Shown here in pieces: positions 47,534 through 59,621 of a stretch of 64,000 nt of DNA; the stretch's first letter is position 1; each line of letters begins with the position of its first letter. Under the pieces are notes generated by a model. The model saw only the letters and a program-made list of their open reading frames with translations, did no database searches and was not told where the DNA came from. Origin of the DNA: Diplosphaera chodatii (taxonomy: Eukaryota; Chlorophyta; Trebouxiophyceae; Prasiolales; Stichococcaceae); assembly GCA_032358165.1 (NCBI GenBank), contig JAALGY010000020.1, positions 620,001-684,000 of the forward strand, read 5' to 3'. Position numbers and translations under genes: made by a program.

Positions 47534-47675
47534 ACTTCTGCTGCGCCCTAGCCTTCAGTAGAGAGAAGGTATTATGAGTCAAACCACGAACATTGTCTGA
47601 AACGTAGGAAGCTGGGGTCTGCTGCTGTGTGGCTGCAGATAGATGTAAGCTGATGACACTTGCACCCACGCTTCT

Positions 47676-50252
47676 TCATGCACCGGTCGACGTCTGCTGT
47701 GCAGCAGCCCCAGCAACTGCCGCAGGCTTCTGCATCGTCCAAAACTGGCTGCGATAGACGGTGCGCATGAGCGACTGCGTGTCGGTCGTGTATGCAGTCT
47801 CAACGCTTTCGCGCTGCAGCTCAACAAACCCTGCCGCAGCTGCATAGGGAAAGCAGGAATGTGAGGCGAGTGAAGTCACACGGCACACTAACCGAGCCGT
47901 TCACCGCTGCACAATCGTGCACATCTACGCAATGAATGCACCTGCAATTCGCAACACATCGTCCAGTGGTAGCTCTACGGATAGCTCGTCGCTGCTCATG
48001 TAGAGGTGAGAGTCGGACCAGTGCCTGCGGGCATCACGTCGTTCGTCACATCTTATAAAGGCACTGTGGCAATGCTGCAAATTGTGATGCGTGTGCACAG
48101 TGCGACACTTGACAGAAGGGATTTTGCAGCGGCACTACGGCGCCCGCCTCTGTTCCAATGGTATGACTGCAGCACACTGCTCACCATAGGAGGGGCCCGA
48201 GGTTGATCCAGTACCCGCCTGGCCTCAAGATCCGGTACAACACCTCGATATACTCCTGCATGGCCGATGCAGGTACGTTGCGGCTGGTGGTCGCAGGAGG
48301 CAGCGGTTCTGCCGTGCCTCAAAGTGATGTGTAACAATCGGTCACAAGAACAGCACTGTGCAGCAAGAGCAGTCATGAGCATTGCTGTGCTCTCACCAAC
48401 ACATTGTGGGCTGTGTCCAGGAAGAAGCAGGTCAGCACCGCATCAAACTGCCCGGTGTTGTCCCGGCCACCATACACCTGTAGAGCATGATGCCCAGGAT
48501 TGAGTTGTGCACAAGTATACAACCCCCTCTGAAGGAAAACCTGCCGACCTTGTTGTGAGCACTAAGATTGCCGACAGTAAGTGTAGCAGTGAGGAGCAGC
48601 ACAGCTGGTCATGTGTTGAGGGGTGTTGTGACAGTGATGCAGGCGCACACCTCCAGAAAATCGCCTGCGCACATGGACAGCAGCCCCGGCTGCAGCGGCG
48701 CCTCAGCAGCGGCCAGGTCTGGAATGCTAATCTGCACCCCACAGCACCTCACTACGATGGTGCTGGGTGCTGTGCAGGCGTCATTGCTGAGTTCGTGCCT
48801 GCGACGATTCACGGACATAGGCAAGGTTCGAAAGGCATGTGTCTGTGAGTTAAGTGGGTCACCCCGCGCAGCTGCGCCGCAGTGCTGGGCTGGTTGTTGC
48901 TGGACGCCACCCAGGGGTGGATGACAAACTGGCCAGGGGCCTCGGCGCCATTCAGCACGAAGGTGCTGCTGATGAGCATGAACCAGCTGTGCTCGTTGCC
49001 CTGCGTCTCATAACCCTGTGGCAAGCAGATTTGCTATCCTGATCTGTCCTCATCCCATGTAGTCCCAACAATGCTCAGGAGGAGCCTGCTGTATATAACA
49101 GTATTGCAGCAGATGTCGAGACTGAAGCAGCTGCTATACAGGGAGCTGCAAGCATCAGAACCACGGTACCTACAGCACCTCCAGCCACCTGGATTGCTGC
49201 CTCGAGGCACAGGCGGCCCTGCCCAGCGCCCGGCACCAGCACCCGCGGCGGCGGCTGCTGCTGGGAGCCCTCATCGCCTGGGGACCGCAGCGGCAGCCGT
49301 GCACGCAGCTCCGACAGCAGCCGTCCGTAGCTCTGGGCACGTTCCACAGCCCCCTCCTCTGACCAGTCCCGCATGAGGTTCTTGAACACATACTTCACCT
49401 GCTCACACGCATGTGCGCCCCGTCACTGATGCGTCTCAACATCCCTATGCATTCCGTCACAAGCATGACCAAGGCCCCAATCCCGTGCAGACAGCTCTGC
49501 TGGGCGCACGGCGCATCCACACTACGGTTCTCAACAAAGGGGTCCTGCACCTTGTCAATGTCTGCGGGGCTGACGGCTGAAAGGTCACGCATGCTGGGCC
49601 CACTGGCCTCCGCCCCTCGCGTGAACCTGGGTACGCCCCTGTCCGCATTGAACACGTCCAGCATGGCGCTGCACAAGCACCAGCTCATCACTGATGACAT
49701 CAACAGCATCGCAGGAGTCGACCGATATACGATGAATTCAGTGTGGACTGTGTATATTGCTGCCACGAGTCATGCAACAGCCCATCCACTCCTGCCAGGA
49801 GCATGGCTCGCCACTCACTTGATGACCTGCTGGTTGGCGCGGATGCACTCCAGGGCTGCTGTGTGCTTGGCCGGCTGATCGGGCAGCAGGGCCTTGTGGC
49901 GTGGGGGCAGCCTGTCATAGTTTCGCTGCCAGCGGCCCACCTCCCAGCCCAGCTTCAGCTCGTATGCACGGAACGCGCACAGGATCCTGCGCGCATCAAG
50001 GCCATGCACTTCATCTCGGTCCAGGCTGCTCTCTGCTGCACAATGTATCATCGTATCGAACATGCTGCCATGGACATGCGATGACTGTTCGTATTGGCAA
50101 GGTTCTTGCCTCTGTAGCGCCTTTTCCTCCTGCTCAGCCTCGTCCGCATCCCACTGCGGGTGCTGTTGGTCTGGCGCTGCGCCGCCGTGCACATGATGAG
50201 ATCCATGCCCGTTGAGCAGAGGTGGCACGTCCGGATGCCCACCGCCAGTCAT
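47676..50252 (-). CDS. Carnosine N-methyltransferase-like (CARNMT1/N2227 family) SAM-dependent methyltransferase
   Basis: Ten exons from the N-terminus: 50110-50252, 49819-50025, 49551-49668, 49189-49398, 48863-49015, 48651-48731, 48403-48477, 48185-48255, 47942-48024, 47676-47839; 434 residues (human CARNMT1 is about 409). Family landmarks: ILCAFRAYELKLGWEVGRW and LPPRHKALLPDQPAKH (N-terminal helices), NLMRDWSEEGAVERAQSYG, PRVLVPGAGQGRL (SAM motif I), GYETQGNEHSWFMLISSTFVL, SMCAGDFLEVYGGR, FDAVLTCFFLDTAHN, YIEVLYRILRPGGYWINLGP and the C-terminal GFVELQRESVETAYTTD...FWTMQKP. It methylates carnosine (beta-alanyl-His) or a related His dipeptide in animals and yeast; the algal substrate is unknown. 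The first intron appears to be GC-AG. It is divergent from the YGGT gene. Confidence 0.93.
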
Positions 50253-50616
50253 GATGTAGGTCTGCGCAGTCACGGTGGGTATTATGGGAGCAAAGCCTGT
50301 AGACTATCTTCGAAGCGCTGCCACATGCAACTCTTTTTATATCATAGAATATCTCAAGGGAGGCCGCCTCGCACTCCCAAAGAATGCTGGCATCTGTTCT
50401 AGCTTCAAGAACCTATGCGTATCGGCAGACTGCACGGTGATCACGGTGCGCACAACGGGCGGGCCAGCATGAAGACGCCCTCGCAGGCACAGCAGGGGGC
50501 CGAAGAGCCAGTGACGACAGACTCGCTGCAGCCAGACAGCGATCAGTGCATCAGTCTGCCTGTCCGCAACCGTTGTTGCTTTCACGAGTGTTGAACATTG
50601 CAGCATCTGAGCAGCC
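50253..50616. promoter_or_regulatory. Divergent upstream region (CARNMT1-like / YlmG-like)
   Basis: 364 bp between the two start codons; both promoters and 5' UTRs must be here. No specific element identified. Confidence 0.55.
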
Positions 50617-52095
50617 ATGCGCGACAATCAGCAGACCGCCGTCGGCCCCCAGGCGTTGTTTGCCGGCCTGTCACAGAGGCTGGACGATGCTAGGGGCCTT
50701 ATAGACAGTGCGGTGCCCCGTGTCAGGTGCGGCGTTGGCAGGAACCGTGCTTGTGGGCTGTCACACCTGCAATAGGCTTTGATTGGTGGATAATCTGTCC
50801 GTCCACCTGTGCAGCGAAATTTGTATGTCAATAAAAGCGCATCAGCTGCATCCTCTGCCTTTAGCTTTGCCCCCAATGGGCACCTTGAACAAGTATGGGC
50901 GTCTGAGGCATGGATGCACGGGAACCGCAGGGCGCTGCCAGCCTTCTCAGCTGGGCCAATGCGGCTGCCGACGCTGCCGAAGCGGGGTGGGTTGCGAGCA
51001 GGCGCAGACCAGTCAGCTCAGCAGCAGAAGCAGCAGCGTCCGGCTGGCACGGTTGTAGTGCGCAGCGGCCGCTTCGCAGCGCTCATCCCTGGCGATGGCG
51101 TGATCGAGCAGGTCTTCACGTCAGGCCTGGGCAACTTCCTGTGAGTATCTGTTGGAGCTTCTGGATCTGGCCAGAGCTCATGGCGGCCTCCCACCTTACT
51201 GCTTAGTCTCAACTCCCTGAGTAAGTGCCCCTCTGCATGGTCCTTTGGTCGCAATGCCCCCCTTTGGTTCCAACGTGCCATATCATCTGGTCATGTGCTG
51301 TGATGCACAGGAGCTTGTATAATGCGGCGCTCATCTGCCGGCTGGTGCTGACCTGGTTCCCGAACCCACCGGCGCAGCTGGTTGGGCCCCTGTCGACCGT
51401 CACAGACCCGTGAGTGTGACAGTCCACACCATCGCTTATGCGGCGGGCCGTGCTTTGCATGAGGTCCCGTCCAGACTATACTCCTCGACTGTTGTAGCCC
51501 TGAGCCACGTCTTTTCATACTGATCCATCACCTCAGGATTACAACGGCTGCAGGTATCTGAACCTGTTCCGGGGGATCATTCCGCCACTGGGCGGCACCA
51601 TCGATCTCAGCCCCATCCTGGCCTTCATCACCCTCGATGTGAGCGGTGCTGGTCTTGCCTGTCGCATCGTACCACCAGGCTGAATGCGTATCATTCAGGC
51701 ATGCAGGCGTTGCAGCTGAGGCAGTCGAGCGCGCTTGCTGGCGTGTCACAGGTGTTCACCAACTCCGCGCAAGCGCTGCCGTGTGAACTGGGGCCCGACG
51801 GCCAGATGAAGCAGCCGGCGTCGCGGCAACATGCCTGGACGCCTGCGAAGAGTGTGGTGGCGTGGCGCCAGCGACTCGCGGCCCAGCGCATGCAGAAGCA
51901 GCAGGTGGGGAAGCAGCAACCGTGTTGGACGTGGAGGCTGTCAGAAAACCCTGCTGATGGCGCCAGTGTGCTGCGTGCACGGCATGGTTAGGCATCATCC
52001 TAGTCATGCAGCCACAGATCTCTGAGGTTTGGCACTAACAAGCCATTTGATGTTTTACTGTCGTCCTCCTTTCACAGGCGCGCCGGCAGGCCTGA
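50617..52095 (+). CDS. YlmG/YGGT-family plastid membrane protein (YLMG1/CCB3-like)
   Basis: Six exons: 50617-50712, 50815-51140, 51311-51409, 51554-51638, 51752-51904, 52078-52095; about 258 residues. The YGGT domain is unmistakable: LYNAALICRLVLTWFPNPP, QLVGPLSTVTDPYLNLFRGI, IPPLGGTIDLSPILAFITLD, VFTNSAQALP, with two membrane helices. Residues 1-145 are Ala/Ser/Gln/Arg-rich and probably include a plastid transit region, although the first 30 residues are more acidic than usual. In plants the family sits in plastid membranes: YLMG1 is linked to nucleoid distribution and CCB3 to cytochrome b6 heme attachment; which one this is cannot be told. The exon 1 donor was set at GTGCCC because the alternative 14 nt downstream breaks phase. 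The last six codons (ARRQA-stop) are provisional; otherwise the frame stops at 51991. Confidence 0.88.
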
Positions 52096-52604
52096 GTTGG
52101 CAGTCCAATCCGGCAGCGGGCTTCTGCAGCTTGCACATGGAGTGAGTCCGCAGATCGACGAAGGAAGCGGGCCAGCAATCTGCAAATGCGGACACAGTCT
52201 CGCCATGACTATGAGAAGCGAGCTGCATCCAGACCTTTTGGCGATGATGATGCCAAACTCTAAGTGTGATACCGGTACACTCGTCAACTACTGGACGGAA
52301 CACTTTCGACATCCCACACTGGCTCCACCGCTAAGACAGATCTGCTCCAAAGGGGATCACTGCTGCCGAGACGCTGTACAAACTGCGGCGCCACTCTTAG
52401 TTCACTGACGCCGGCTAAAAATCAGTGCCTCCATGCCGCATCCGGTGGCAAATGGCCTAGTGCTACACTGCAAAAAAGCTGACGCACGTTCACCTGCTTG
52501 CTGCTTACATGCCACCTATCTGCAGCAGCGGGCTGCTAGGCCATACGAGCGTCTGAAGGTGCTGCAGAGCCCCATGTGGGCTCCTGTCGAAAGCCCCTTC
52601 AATG
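52096..52604. other. Convergent 3' UTR region
   Basis: 3' flanks of the YGGT gene (+) and the SGNH hydrolase gene (-). No coding signal found. Confidence 0.55.
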
Positions 52605-55600
52605 CTAGTTGGTGCCCAGGCGTGCGGCGCCCATCAGGTCCGAGGGGATGATCTGCGGCATGAGCCCCGGCAGCTCCCCCGCTGCAGATGCCTCATCCGA
52701 GATGACCAGACCCTGTATCTTCACCTGCACCGCGCCATGGATATAAACATATGTCAGCTTTTGTGGCTCGCTCACAGTGCCAGCAGCCATGCAGGTAGGA
52801 GGGTCACAACAGCTGAACCGCTGAACCTTGCAAAACTGAGGTGACCGTTCTGTCTGGCGCAGTCAACTCAGCATCAAGCAGCAGCTGCAACGCACTCATT
52901 AATGGTTCAGTGCACCTTGTGCTCGCCGCTGGACGTGGAGTTGAGCACCTCGATCTTCATGGTGCACTGCTTTGCCTGGCTGACGCTGAGGCGGTGCATG
53001 GCTAGCTGCGGCCAGTACATGGAAAGTCTCAGTCCTCATGACAGCAAGTCACAAAGTAGCATGTGCAAGATCGTCGTGCTGTCATATACAAAGCCCCTGG
53101 ACCTTTTGCGCAAGGCACACCACTGGCTGTGGCCGACCTGTGAGTTCTTCTGCGCCCAGTGGCCGTCCATCAGACTGGGGTTGCAGGTGCAGCCGCTGAC
53201 GCATGTGATTTCTGCAGAACACAACCTCAGCATTAGCATCGTGATGGGAACGTGGTGATTGCAGCAAGGTGATGGCAATTTCTGACTTGACGCATGATGC
53301 CATCTTGCGGCGATGGAGGCATGCAGCACAAATGCAGCAATTCTGCATTGGGGACACACCAGCCTGTCCCATGTGCTCATAGCTGCGCAGATGGTTGATG
53401 GTCACCACTGTGTGCGGGTTCGGCACCTGTACAGCAGGTAGTTTGGTGCACCAGTCTGAGAAATGAGGAGAATTTCAATTGTTGATCTGTGAACCAGCAC
53501 ATGTACTCATGACTCGGCGAGATAACGAGCAGAAGTGCGAACGAAGAGCAAACCAGCCAGTTGGAAGCGCACATCTGGCTGCGTCGTCTCGGCGGTGTTG
53601 ACGGTCAGCAGCAGGTGCGCGCCAGGCTTTGTCGCCACGAAGCCCTCCTTCTTCGTGAGGTGGTGCGGCTTTGCCTCATCGACCCACTGGAAGCCGGGCG
53701 ACTCCGTGACCTTCTCCCGAAACTTGTCATCGATGTAGCAGTATTCGTCATCCCATGCGATGTTGCCCTGCATCGTGGAGTCTAGCAGGTGAACGTGTAG
53801 CTTCGTAGATGCTGTTGCACATCAGTGCTGCTGCAAAAGCCCTCCTTCCATCTCTCATGTACGATCGTGGCCTAAACCCTAGACTTTCGATCCAGGCCCA
53901 CCGGCAGCGCGGGCGGCAGCAGGTCCTCGTCTACGAGCGCCTGGTCGTCCGGGGTGAAGGGCCGCGCCAGCAGCCCCTCCCCCGCGCGCCGCAGCAGCCC
54001 CGCCACCAGGTCCGCCAGCATCCTGCAAAGGGGACACCAAGACAATACCATGGGGCGCACGGCAGGGCCAGGCCAGCGGCCCCTCGCCAGCGTCCCGCAG
54101 CAGGCCAGCGACCAAATGTGCTCACTACAGCCTGGCAGCACGTGCAAGCTGCATGAGGGTGGCAGGGCCTCGTGCTCAGCTTGCAGGGTCTGGGTGCGAT
54201 TTTAGTTCATGTGCGGGGTGGTGGTGGCAGGGCCGTCGATGTGCGTACTGGTGGCCGTAGGGGTTGGGATGCTTGTCGCCGCCGCCGGGCAGCATGAGCT
54301 CCGGGATGGAGTAGCCGGGCGCATTGCGCTGCTGCCGCTTCCACACCACGCCCCGGAAGCTCAGCCACGGCAGGCTGTACAGCTGCGCAAACACCCCCAG
54401 CTGGTCCTCCCCGCTGTTCATGAACACCCTGCAAACAAGAGTCAGCATTGCAGTGGGTGCCTTAGCCGATCAACGGTTGCATTCGGGATGACGCCATGAC
54501 ATGAAGTTATCACTGCCAGCAAGCTTCACGGCAAAGGCGTACAAATGTTGTGGCCTCAAGTCTATCAACCTGGGGGCTACCTGGTACCAGGGGGGTCACA
54601 CCTGTCCGAGAAGTCAAAGGTCTGCAGCAGGACAACAGCCGGCCGACGTGGCAGCATCAGCAGCTTGCGCAGCAAACGCTCATAACCACGGCGGAGCGGG
54701 TTGTTGATCCCACCGTACTCCAGCTTACATGGCAGCTCCGAGCAGTACTCTGGCTGGAAGCCATCGTTGCAATTGAACTCCACCTGCGCACCAAAGCAGT
54801 TTGCGCCAAGCTGGATTCAGATATGCAGGAGGCTCCCGGTGCAATCAAACACAGATTGGTTTCCAGTCTGATAAGCCCAGGTGGCCACTCACTGTGGGGT
54901 TGCTGTCCACTGGAATACGCACGTGAGCAACTGTTCACTTGTACAGATTTGACGCTAGCAGTGCAAACATCATGTGCAAGTCCCATGCAGATGCAAGCAT
55001 AGGCTCATGCAGGGGTGCTCACGATGACGAGGTCAACGTCTGCGGGGACATGCCACTTGAGGCAGCTGTTCATGTAGATGGACATCACGCCGCCCAGCGC
55101 GCCATTGTGAAAGCGGTGTGGTGCATTGGGGAATGCAGCTGCGACACGCCGGAAGAGTCCCGGCCCAAAGCCGTCCTCCCCCAGACCCACAGAGATGCTA
55201 CCACCAACCACCGCTGCACAAAGGGCGCCAACATCATGAGGGGTAACCAAAAAGAATAGTTAAAAGAGGGAGACGTCATCGCGTCCTACATGCAGGTGGG
55301 TTCATGGCACACTTGTGACGACAGTTGATGCATGCAGGTACAGGCACATCAATCAGATTGTGTGAATGCGCCATGACTGGCAGTACTCACCAATGTGCAC
55401 TGGCTGCTGATGGCGCAGCTTATGCATGAAGGAACGCACGCGTGCCATATCGCCCTGGTGGACGATGCCTGTGTCCAGCTGCCGATCATCCAGCACCTGC
55501 GTCAAAACGTGCTGCATGTGCTCAGCGCAGGCAGGTAGGTCGGTGAAAATGGCGTGCTGCCCTGATGGATGACTCTGTGCTTCTCGTGTTGTTTCAGCGA

Positions 55601-57264
55601 CTGTTGATCCGCTGTATCATTCGCGAGGACACCACGCTCGTTACGCTTGCATCATGACAACAACCAGCAAATATGTCTTCACCTGGGTCATGAGCTCCGA
55701 CAGCTGCCGCCTGAAGCTCGCCGCCTCCTTGGCAGATGCTGCTGCCGCTGCCTTGTCCTTGGCTGCCAAGCCATTGCCAACGCCTTTGTCGCCTGAGGCT
55801 GCCTTGCCATTGGCACTGCCCTTGCTGCCTGCTGCTGCTGATTTCGCAGGCGCTCTGGGCTGCGTGCTGCCGTCCGCGGCGCCATCCCGGTCAGATACCC
55901 CCTGGCCGCTGCTCCCTGCTGCTGCCTGCTTTGCGGGCGCCTGCTCGCCTGGCGCAGCCAGCTGCTTGCCTGACTTGGCAGTGCCTGCCTGCTGTCCTGC
56001 TGCAAAACCCAAGGCGCACGTCTGCAGTAGTGTCACCTGTTACAATTGACACAAGCAGAAGGGCACTTAACCTCGTAATAGTAGACATGATGTGGTCAGC
56101 ACACCCTTGGCATTGGAAGCTGCTGCGCTTATCCGCTGCCGCTGGGCATCCTCCTCAGCCCATTTTGCCTCCTGCGCCTCGCGCCCCAGCGCCTGCATCT
56201 TGGCCGCAGGGAAGCTGTCTCGTGCAGGCTCTGTATCCGGCTGGCCCCTGGCGTCTGTCGCGTCATCAGATGGCTCCGTGCTGTCGTCCTGGTCTGCCGC
56301 TCCTGATGCAGCAGTTTTCACAGCACCGCCTGCGACCGCATCCTGCGTCTGCGCATTGCTGTGCTGCTGTGCACTGCTCCATTGCTGGGCGGCGCTCTGC
56401 TGCTGCTGCTGGCTGCTGCCACCTGCTGTTGCAGCCAAGGCCTGAGGCTTGCTGTCGGCTGACCGGCTGTCGTCATCGATTGCAACCAGCGCATCCACAT
56501 CAGGGTCAAGCTCGTCGGCGGCAGCATCAGTGATTTCATCCGCTGTGCTGTCCTCTGCTGTCTCATTCAAACCAGCATCCATGGCCAGGTCTTCAGACGC
56601 GGCATCGCCGTCGGCACCCACCTGCCCAGGCTTCACCTTAGGAAGCCGGGCTGCTGGTGCCGCCGCTGTGCTCACTACGCCTGCTGAGCCCTGCTGCTGA
56701 GGTCCGTTGCTGTCGGCTGCCTCATCTTCCAAGCTGCCGGCGGTACTGCCGCTGCCAACATTACTGTTGGCTGCAACGCTGCTGCTGTTGGTGTCCGCAG
56801 CATCCAGCTCCAGGTCTGGAAGCTCGCGCTCGTCCGGATCGACTTCCCTTTCGTCCTGACCCTCCTGGTCCTGCTGCTGCTGATGCTGCTGCTGTGGCAT
56901 TTCTGATGCTGCGGGCTTGCGCCCTGCTGATGATGCGTTTGCTGCATGTGTGTCCTGCTGGCCCAGCTTGATGCCACGGGCTGACGCCAGCACCTGTCCA
57001 AAGGCAGGGAGCAGGTTCACAACGGACGGCAGCCTGGCTCGTTTGTGAAGATGTGACAGTGCGTCAGCAGCATGCACATGGTGGGCCACATGCATGGTGA
57101 ATTTGCACCACCTGCTGCGTCTGCTGGGTGCCCTTCAGCGATCTGGCAGTCTCTCGCGCAGTGAAAGCAGCGAGCAGGGCAAGCGTCAAAAAGGCTACTG
57201 CCCATAGGCCCCGCCGCGTGCGGCTGCCAGCTGCACCGCGTGCCTTCGCTGGCGAGGCTCTCAT
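52605..57264 (-). CDS. Type II membrane SGNH/GDSL hydrolase with long disordered stalk
   Basis: Thirteen exons from the N-terminus: 57112-57264, 56105-56993, 55683-55999, 55391-55496, 55023-55213, 54602-54783, 54249-54428, 53902-54022, 53543-53767, 53360-53426, 53138-53211, 52916-52975, 52605-52724; about 894 residues. A short basic cytosolic end is followed by one helix, GLWAVAFLTLALLAAFTA, so the rest is predicted to face the Golgi or ER lumen or the cell exterior. Residues about 50-450 are a low-complexity stalk rich in Gln, Asp, Ala and Ser. The hydrolase domain has block I VVGGSISVGLGEDG (nucleophile Ser), VEFNCND (Asn block), YERLLRKLLMLPRRPAVVLL and DKHPNPYGHQ (catalytic Asp/His). A C-terminal beta-rich part follows (NHLRSYEHMGQAEI, CVSGCTC, MKIEVLNSTSSGEHKVKI). 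Likely esterase or deacetylase acting on glycans; substrate unknown. No GC-AG intron was found in this gene. The exon 9 donor GTTCGC is weak. Confidence 0.85.
53871..53882. repeat. Plant-telomere-like motif in an intron
   Basis: CCTAAACCCTAG lies within the SGNH hydrolase intron between exons 8 and 9; it shares the 11-mer with 15289-15300 and 36432-36443. Confidence 0.8.
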
Positions 57265-57965
57265 CGTGTGGCTGAAGCATCGCCCATCACCTCAGCTGCA
57301 TACTGACGGCTGGCAGCCTGGAGGCACCCGCCCAAGCTCCGCAGCGACAACAACCAGGTACAGCTGTTTGTCAGCCAGTTGCAAGTTTCCCGAGTTCAAC
57401 GGCTCAAATTGGAAGTATGTCTGACCAGAAACGTTACGCCTATAAGGTTCCAGCTGTTGCGTGCGCCTTTGCCGTCAGACAACCAGGATTATTGGACGTG
57501 CGTCGGAGCAATCCTGGGAGTGTTCAGGTTGGCGGCAAACACGATTGCATGAAGCGTCGAGGTTGCGGCGATCAAAGGAGGACCGGATCTGATATTATCT
57601 CGCCATGCATGTGTAGCAAGCGGCATCAGGCGCAATTGGCTGCGTAACAAAGGCCATGCGGGGCCAAGCTGTCCTCTGCTACAGGGTGATAGGTACGTGC
57701 ATACAGGTACGGGCAACAGTCTGAACTCGAGCGACCATCTCTATCATAGTAATGTCCCCAATCATGTGCGCCATAGCTGTCGACGCACATGCGAGCCTAC
57801 AGAACCGCCAAACAGTGTGTATTGCTGAATAACCAATGCCCGAGATCGACACGCAGTCTGCCTGATGCTGATGCTACGGTAACCCCCACGGATCACACAT
57901 GGGCAGCAGCGTCGGGTATCCGTTGGCAGCGGCAGAAAGACACTCCTTGATATAGCTGAAGTGTA
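57265..57965. other. Upstream region of SGNH hydrolase / downstream of ICMT-like gene
   Basis: About 700 bp between two minus-strand genes. Expected to hold the SGNH gene promoter and the ICMT-like 3' UTR. No exon recognised. Confidence 0.5.
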
Positions 57966-59473
57966 TCAGTACAGGTACGGGATGAAACGCTTGGCAGTGT
58001 CCTTATATTCGCCATATTCACTGTATTTCTTTCCAAGTGCGCTCTCCTCCAGTTCCACCTGCCCATACACAAACATGATGCAAACACTGTGCACAACATT
58101 ACTGGGCTGTGAGAGCAGTTGGCAGAAAGTGTGTGTGCACTCCATTGAAAGCTCGCCTTGCGATCGAGCACGTAGAACAGTGCAAAGGACGCCGCAAAGC
58201 GCAGGTCGCTGCCAGTTGCTGCACTCAGGCCGAAAGCAAGCAGCAGCAGACCGCCATACCTGCAGATACTCAAGCCAGTCTCAATCACCACGGGCTGGAC
58301 ATTACCAGTCACTCAAATCATGCATAGATAATGGCACTGATGACACACGGTATAAGGAACGGCTAATGCAGAGCTGGTTCGCACATTGGGTGCCGGACAT
58401 AGCTGTACGCGCCATCTGTGATGAGTGTGTGCTCATCGCTGCGTGGCTCTGCAGTACGACACACTACGCTCATTGCACTGCGCGATTTCGGGGCAAGTAT
58501 CAGCAGCTGTAGTAGAGAACCACCGTGATGCAACCCAGCGTGCATCGGCACCCTGAGGCTGACCTGGGAATGGTGACAGGCTGTTGCCCAAGCTCTGCTG
58601 GCCGGCAAACACCAGTGCCAGCCCAGCAACCGCTGAGGCAACGCCACCAATGCGGACCAGCGCCTGTGCTTCAGTCCAGCAAGTCATCGAGGTTCAGCAG
58701 TTGGTATGAGTCTGCAACATGGCAGATGCACCAGATGCACATGGTCACAGTTGTTGGTGCTGTCGAAGACTGGCACCGTCTGCCTACCTCAAGGGGACCG
58801 GGCGGGAATACTAGTAGACCCAGCAGCACGAGTTGCGCAACGAGCCAGACTTCGCCTCGTGAGCCTAGTTGCTCCGTGTTGGCCATCTCCTGCAGCCCAC
58901 ACCCCAGCACTTATGTGCTTTGATTCGAGCATGTCTCGTATGCAGACTCCTAGCCTCATCATGTGTCAGCCAATGCATGGCCTGGACAGTCCGAATGGAT
59001 CACAGCTTGTGCGCATGCCTTTAGGTCACTGCACGTGCTTTGGCTTGGAGCAAGTCCAGCCACCCACCTTGAGGAGCCCTTGCGGGTCAAGCTCTGCCGC
59101 GCTGGACTTGAAGAACTCCTCGGCATTGAAACTGGAGATGCTGGAAGCGCCCTTGTCTGACGATTTCGGACCATCAGCGCTGCTGCGAGGTATATGTGCA
59201 GGTCGTGATGTCTCTGTGCATCACAAGCGCACCGCAACATGCAAGGTAGTGCGGCATTCTCTGACATCTTGACCCCCGCAAGCCAGTGGTGAGCTATGTA
59301 TGAAACAACTCGCACATCTCCTCATGTTCTGACCTGCAGACGGTAAAACCGCGTGCGCTGTGTGTGCTGCGTGCAGGTGCCACCCTTCGGATCACTGGGC
59401 ACGCCCTGAATGGCTTGTGCACCTTTGTCGCTGGCTGGAGCATAACAGTCCCGGCTGACATCGTAGTATGCAT
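57966..59473 (-). CDS. Plastid-targeted ICMT/PEMT-like membrane methyltransferase
   Basis: Seven exons from the N-terminus: 59334-59473, 59068-59140, 58788-58889, 58552-58663, 58385-58448, 58157-58259, 57966-58058; 228 residues. Residues 1-47 are basic and Ser/Thr-rich with few acidic residues, like a chloroplast transit peptide. Then come several membrane helices (VWLVAQLVLLGLLVFPPGPLE; IGGVASAVAGLALVFAGQQ; YGGLLLLAFGLSAATGSDLR) around the family core ITDGAYSYVRHPMY, where RHPMY is the SAM-binding signature of isoprenylcysteine methyltransferase and PEMT-type enzymes. The C-terminus VELEESALGKKYSEYGEYKD is the usual E-E-x-L-x-x-x-x-G-x-x-Y ending. Most plastid homologues have no known substrate. 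The intron after 58157 appears to be GC-AG. Only 148 bp separate it from the DUF2232 gene upstream on the same strand. Confidence 0.85.
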
Positions 59474-59621
59474 GTCAGAAGTTGGGCGTCTGAAGAGATG
59501 GAATGCGGGAAGATGATGTTGTCGCAAACAGTGTTTTGACGGTGCAAATGTTGCATCTCGGCAGGATGTAGGAGTGGCTCAGGCGCTGGGTGGCTTCCAC
59601 CGCCGGGTACCCACACAGCAC

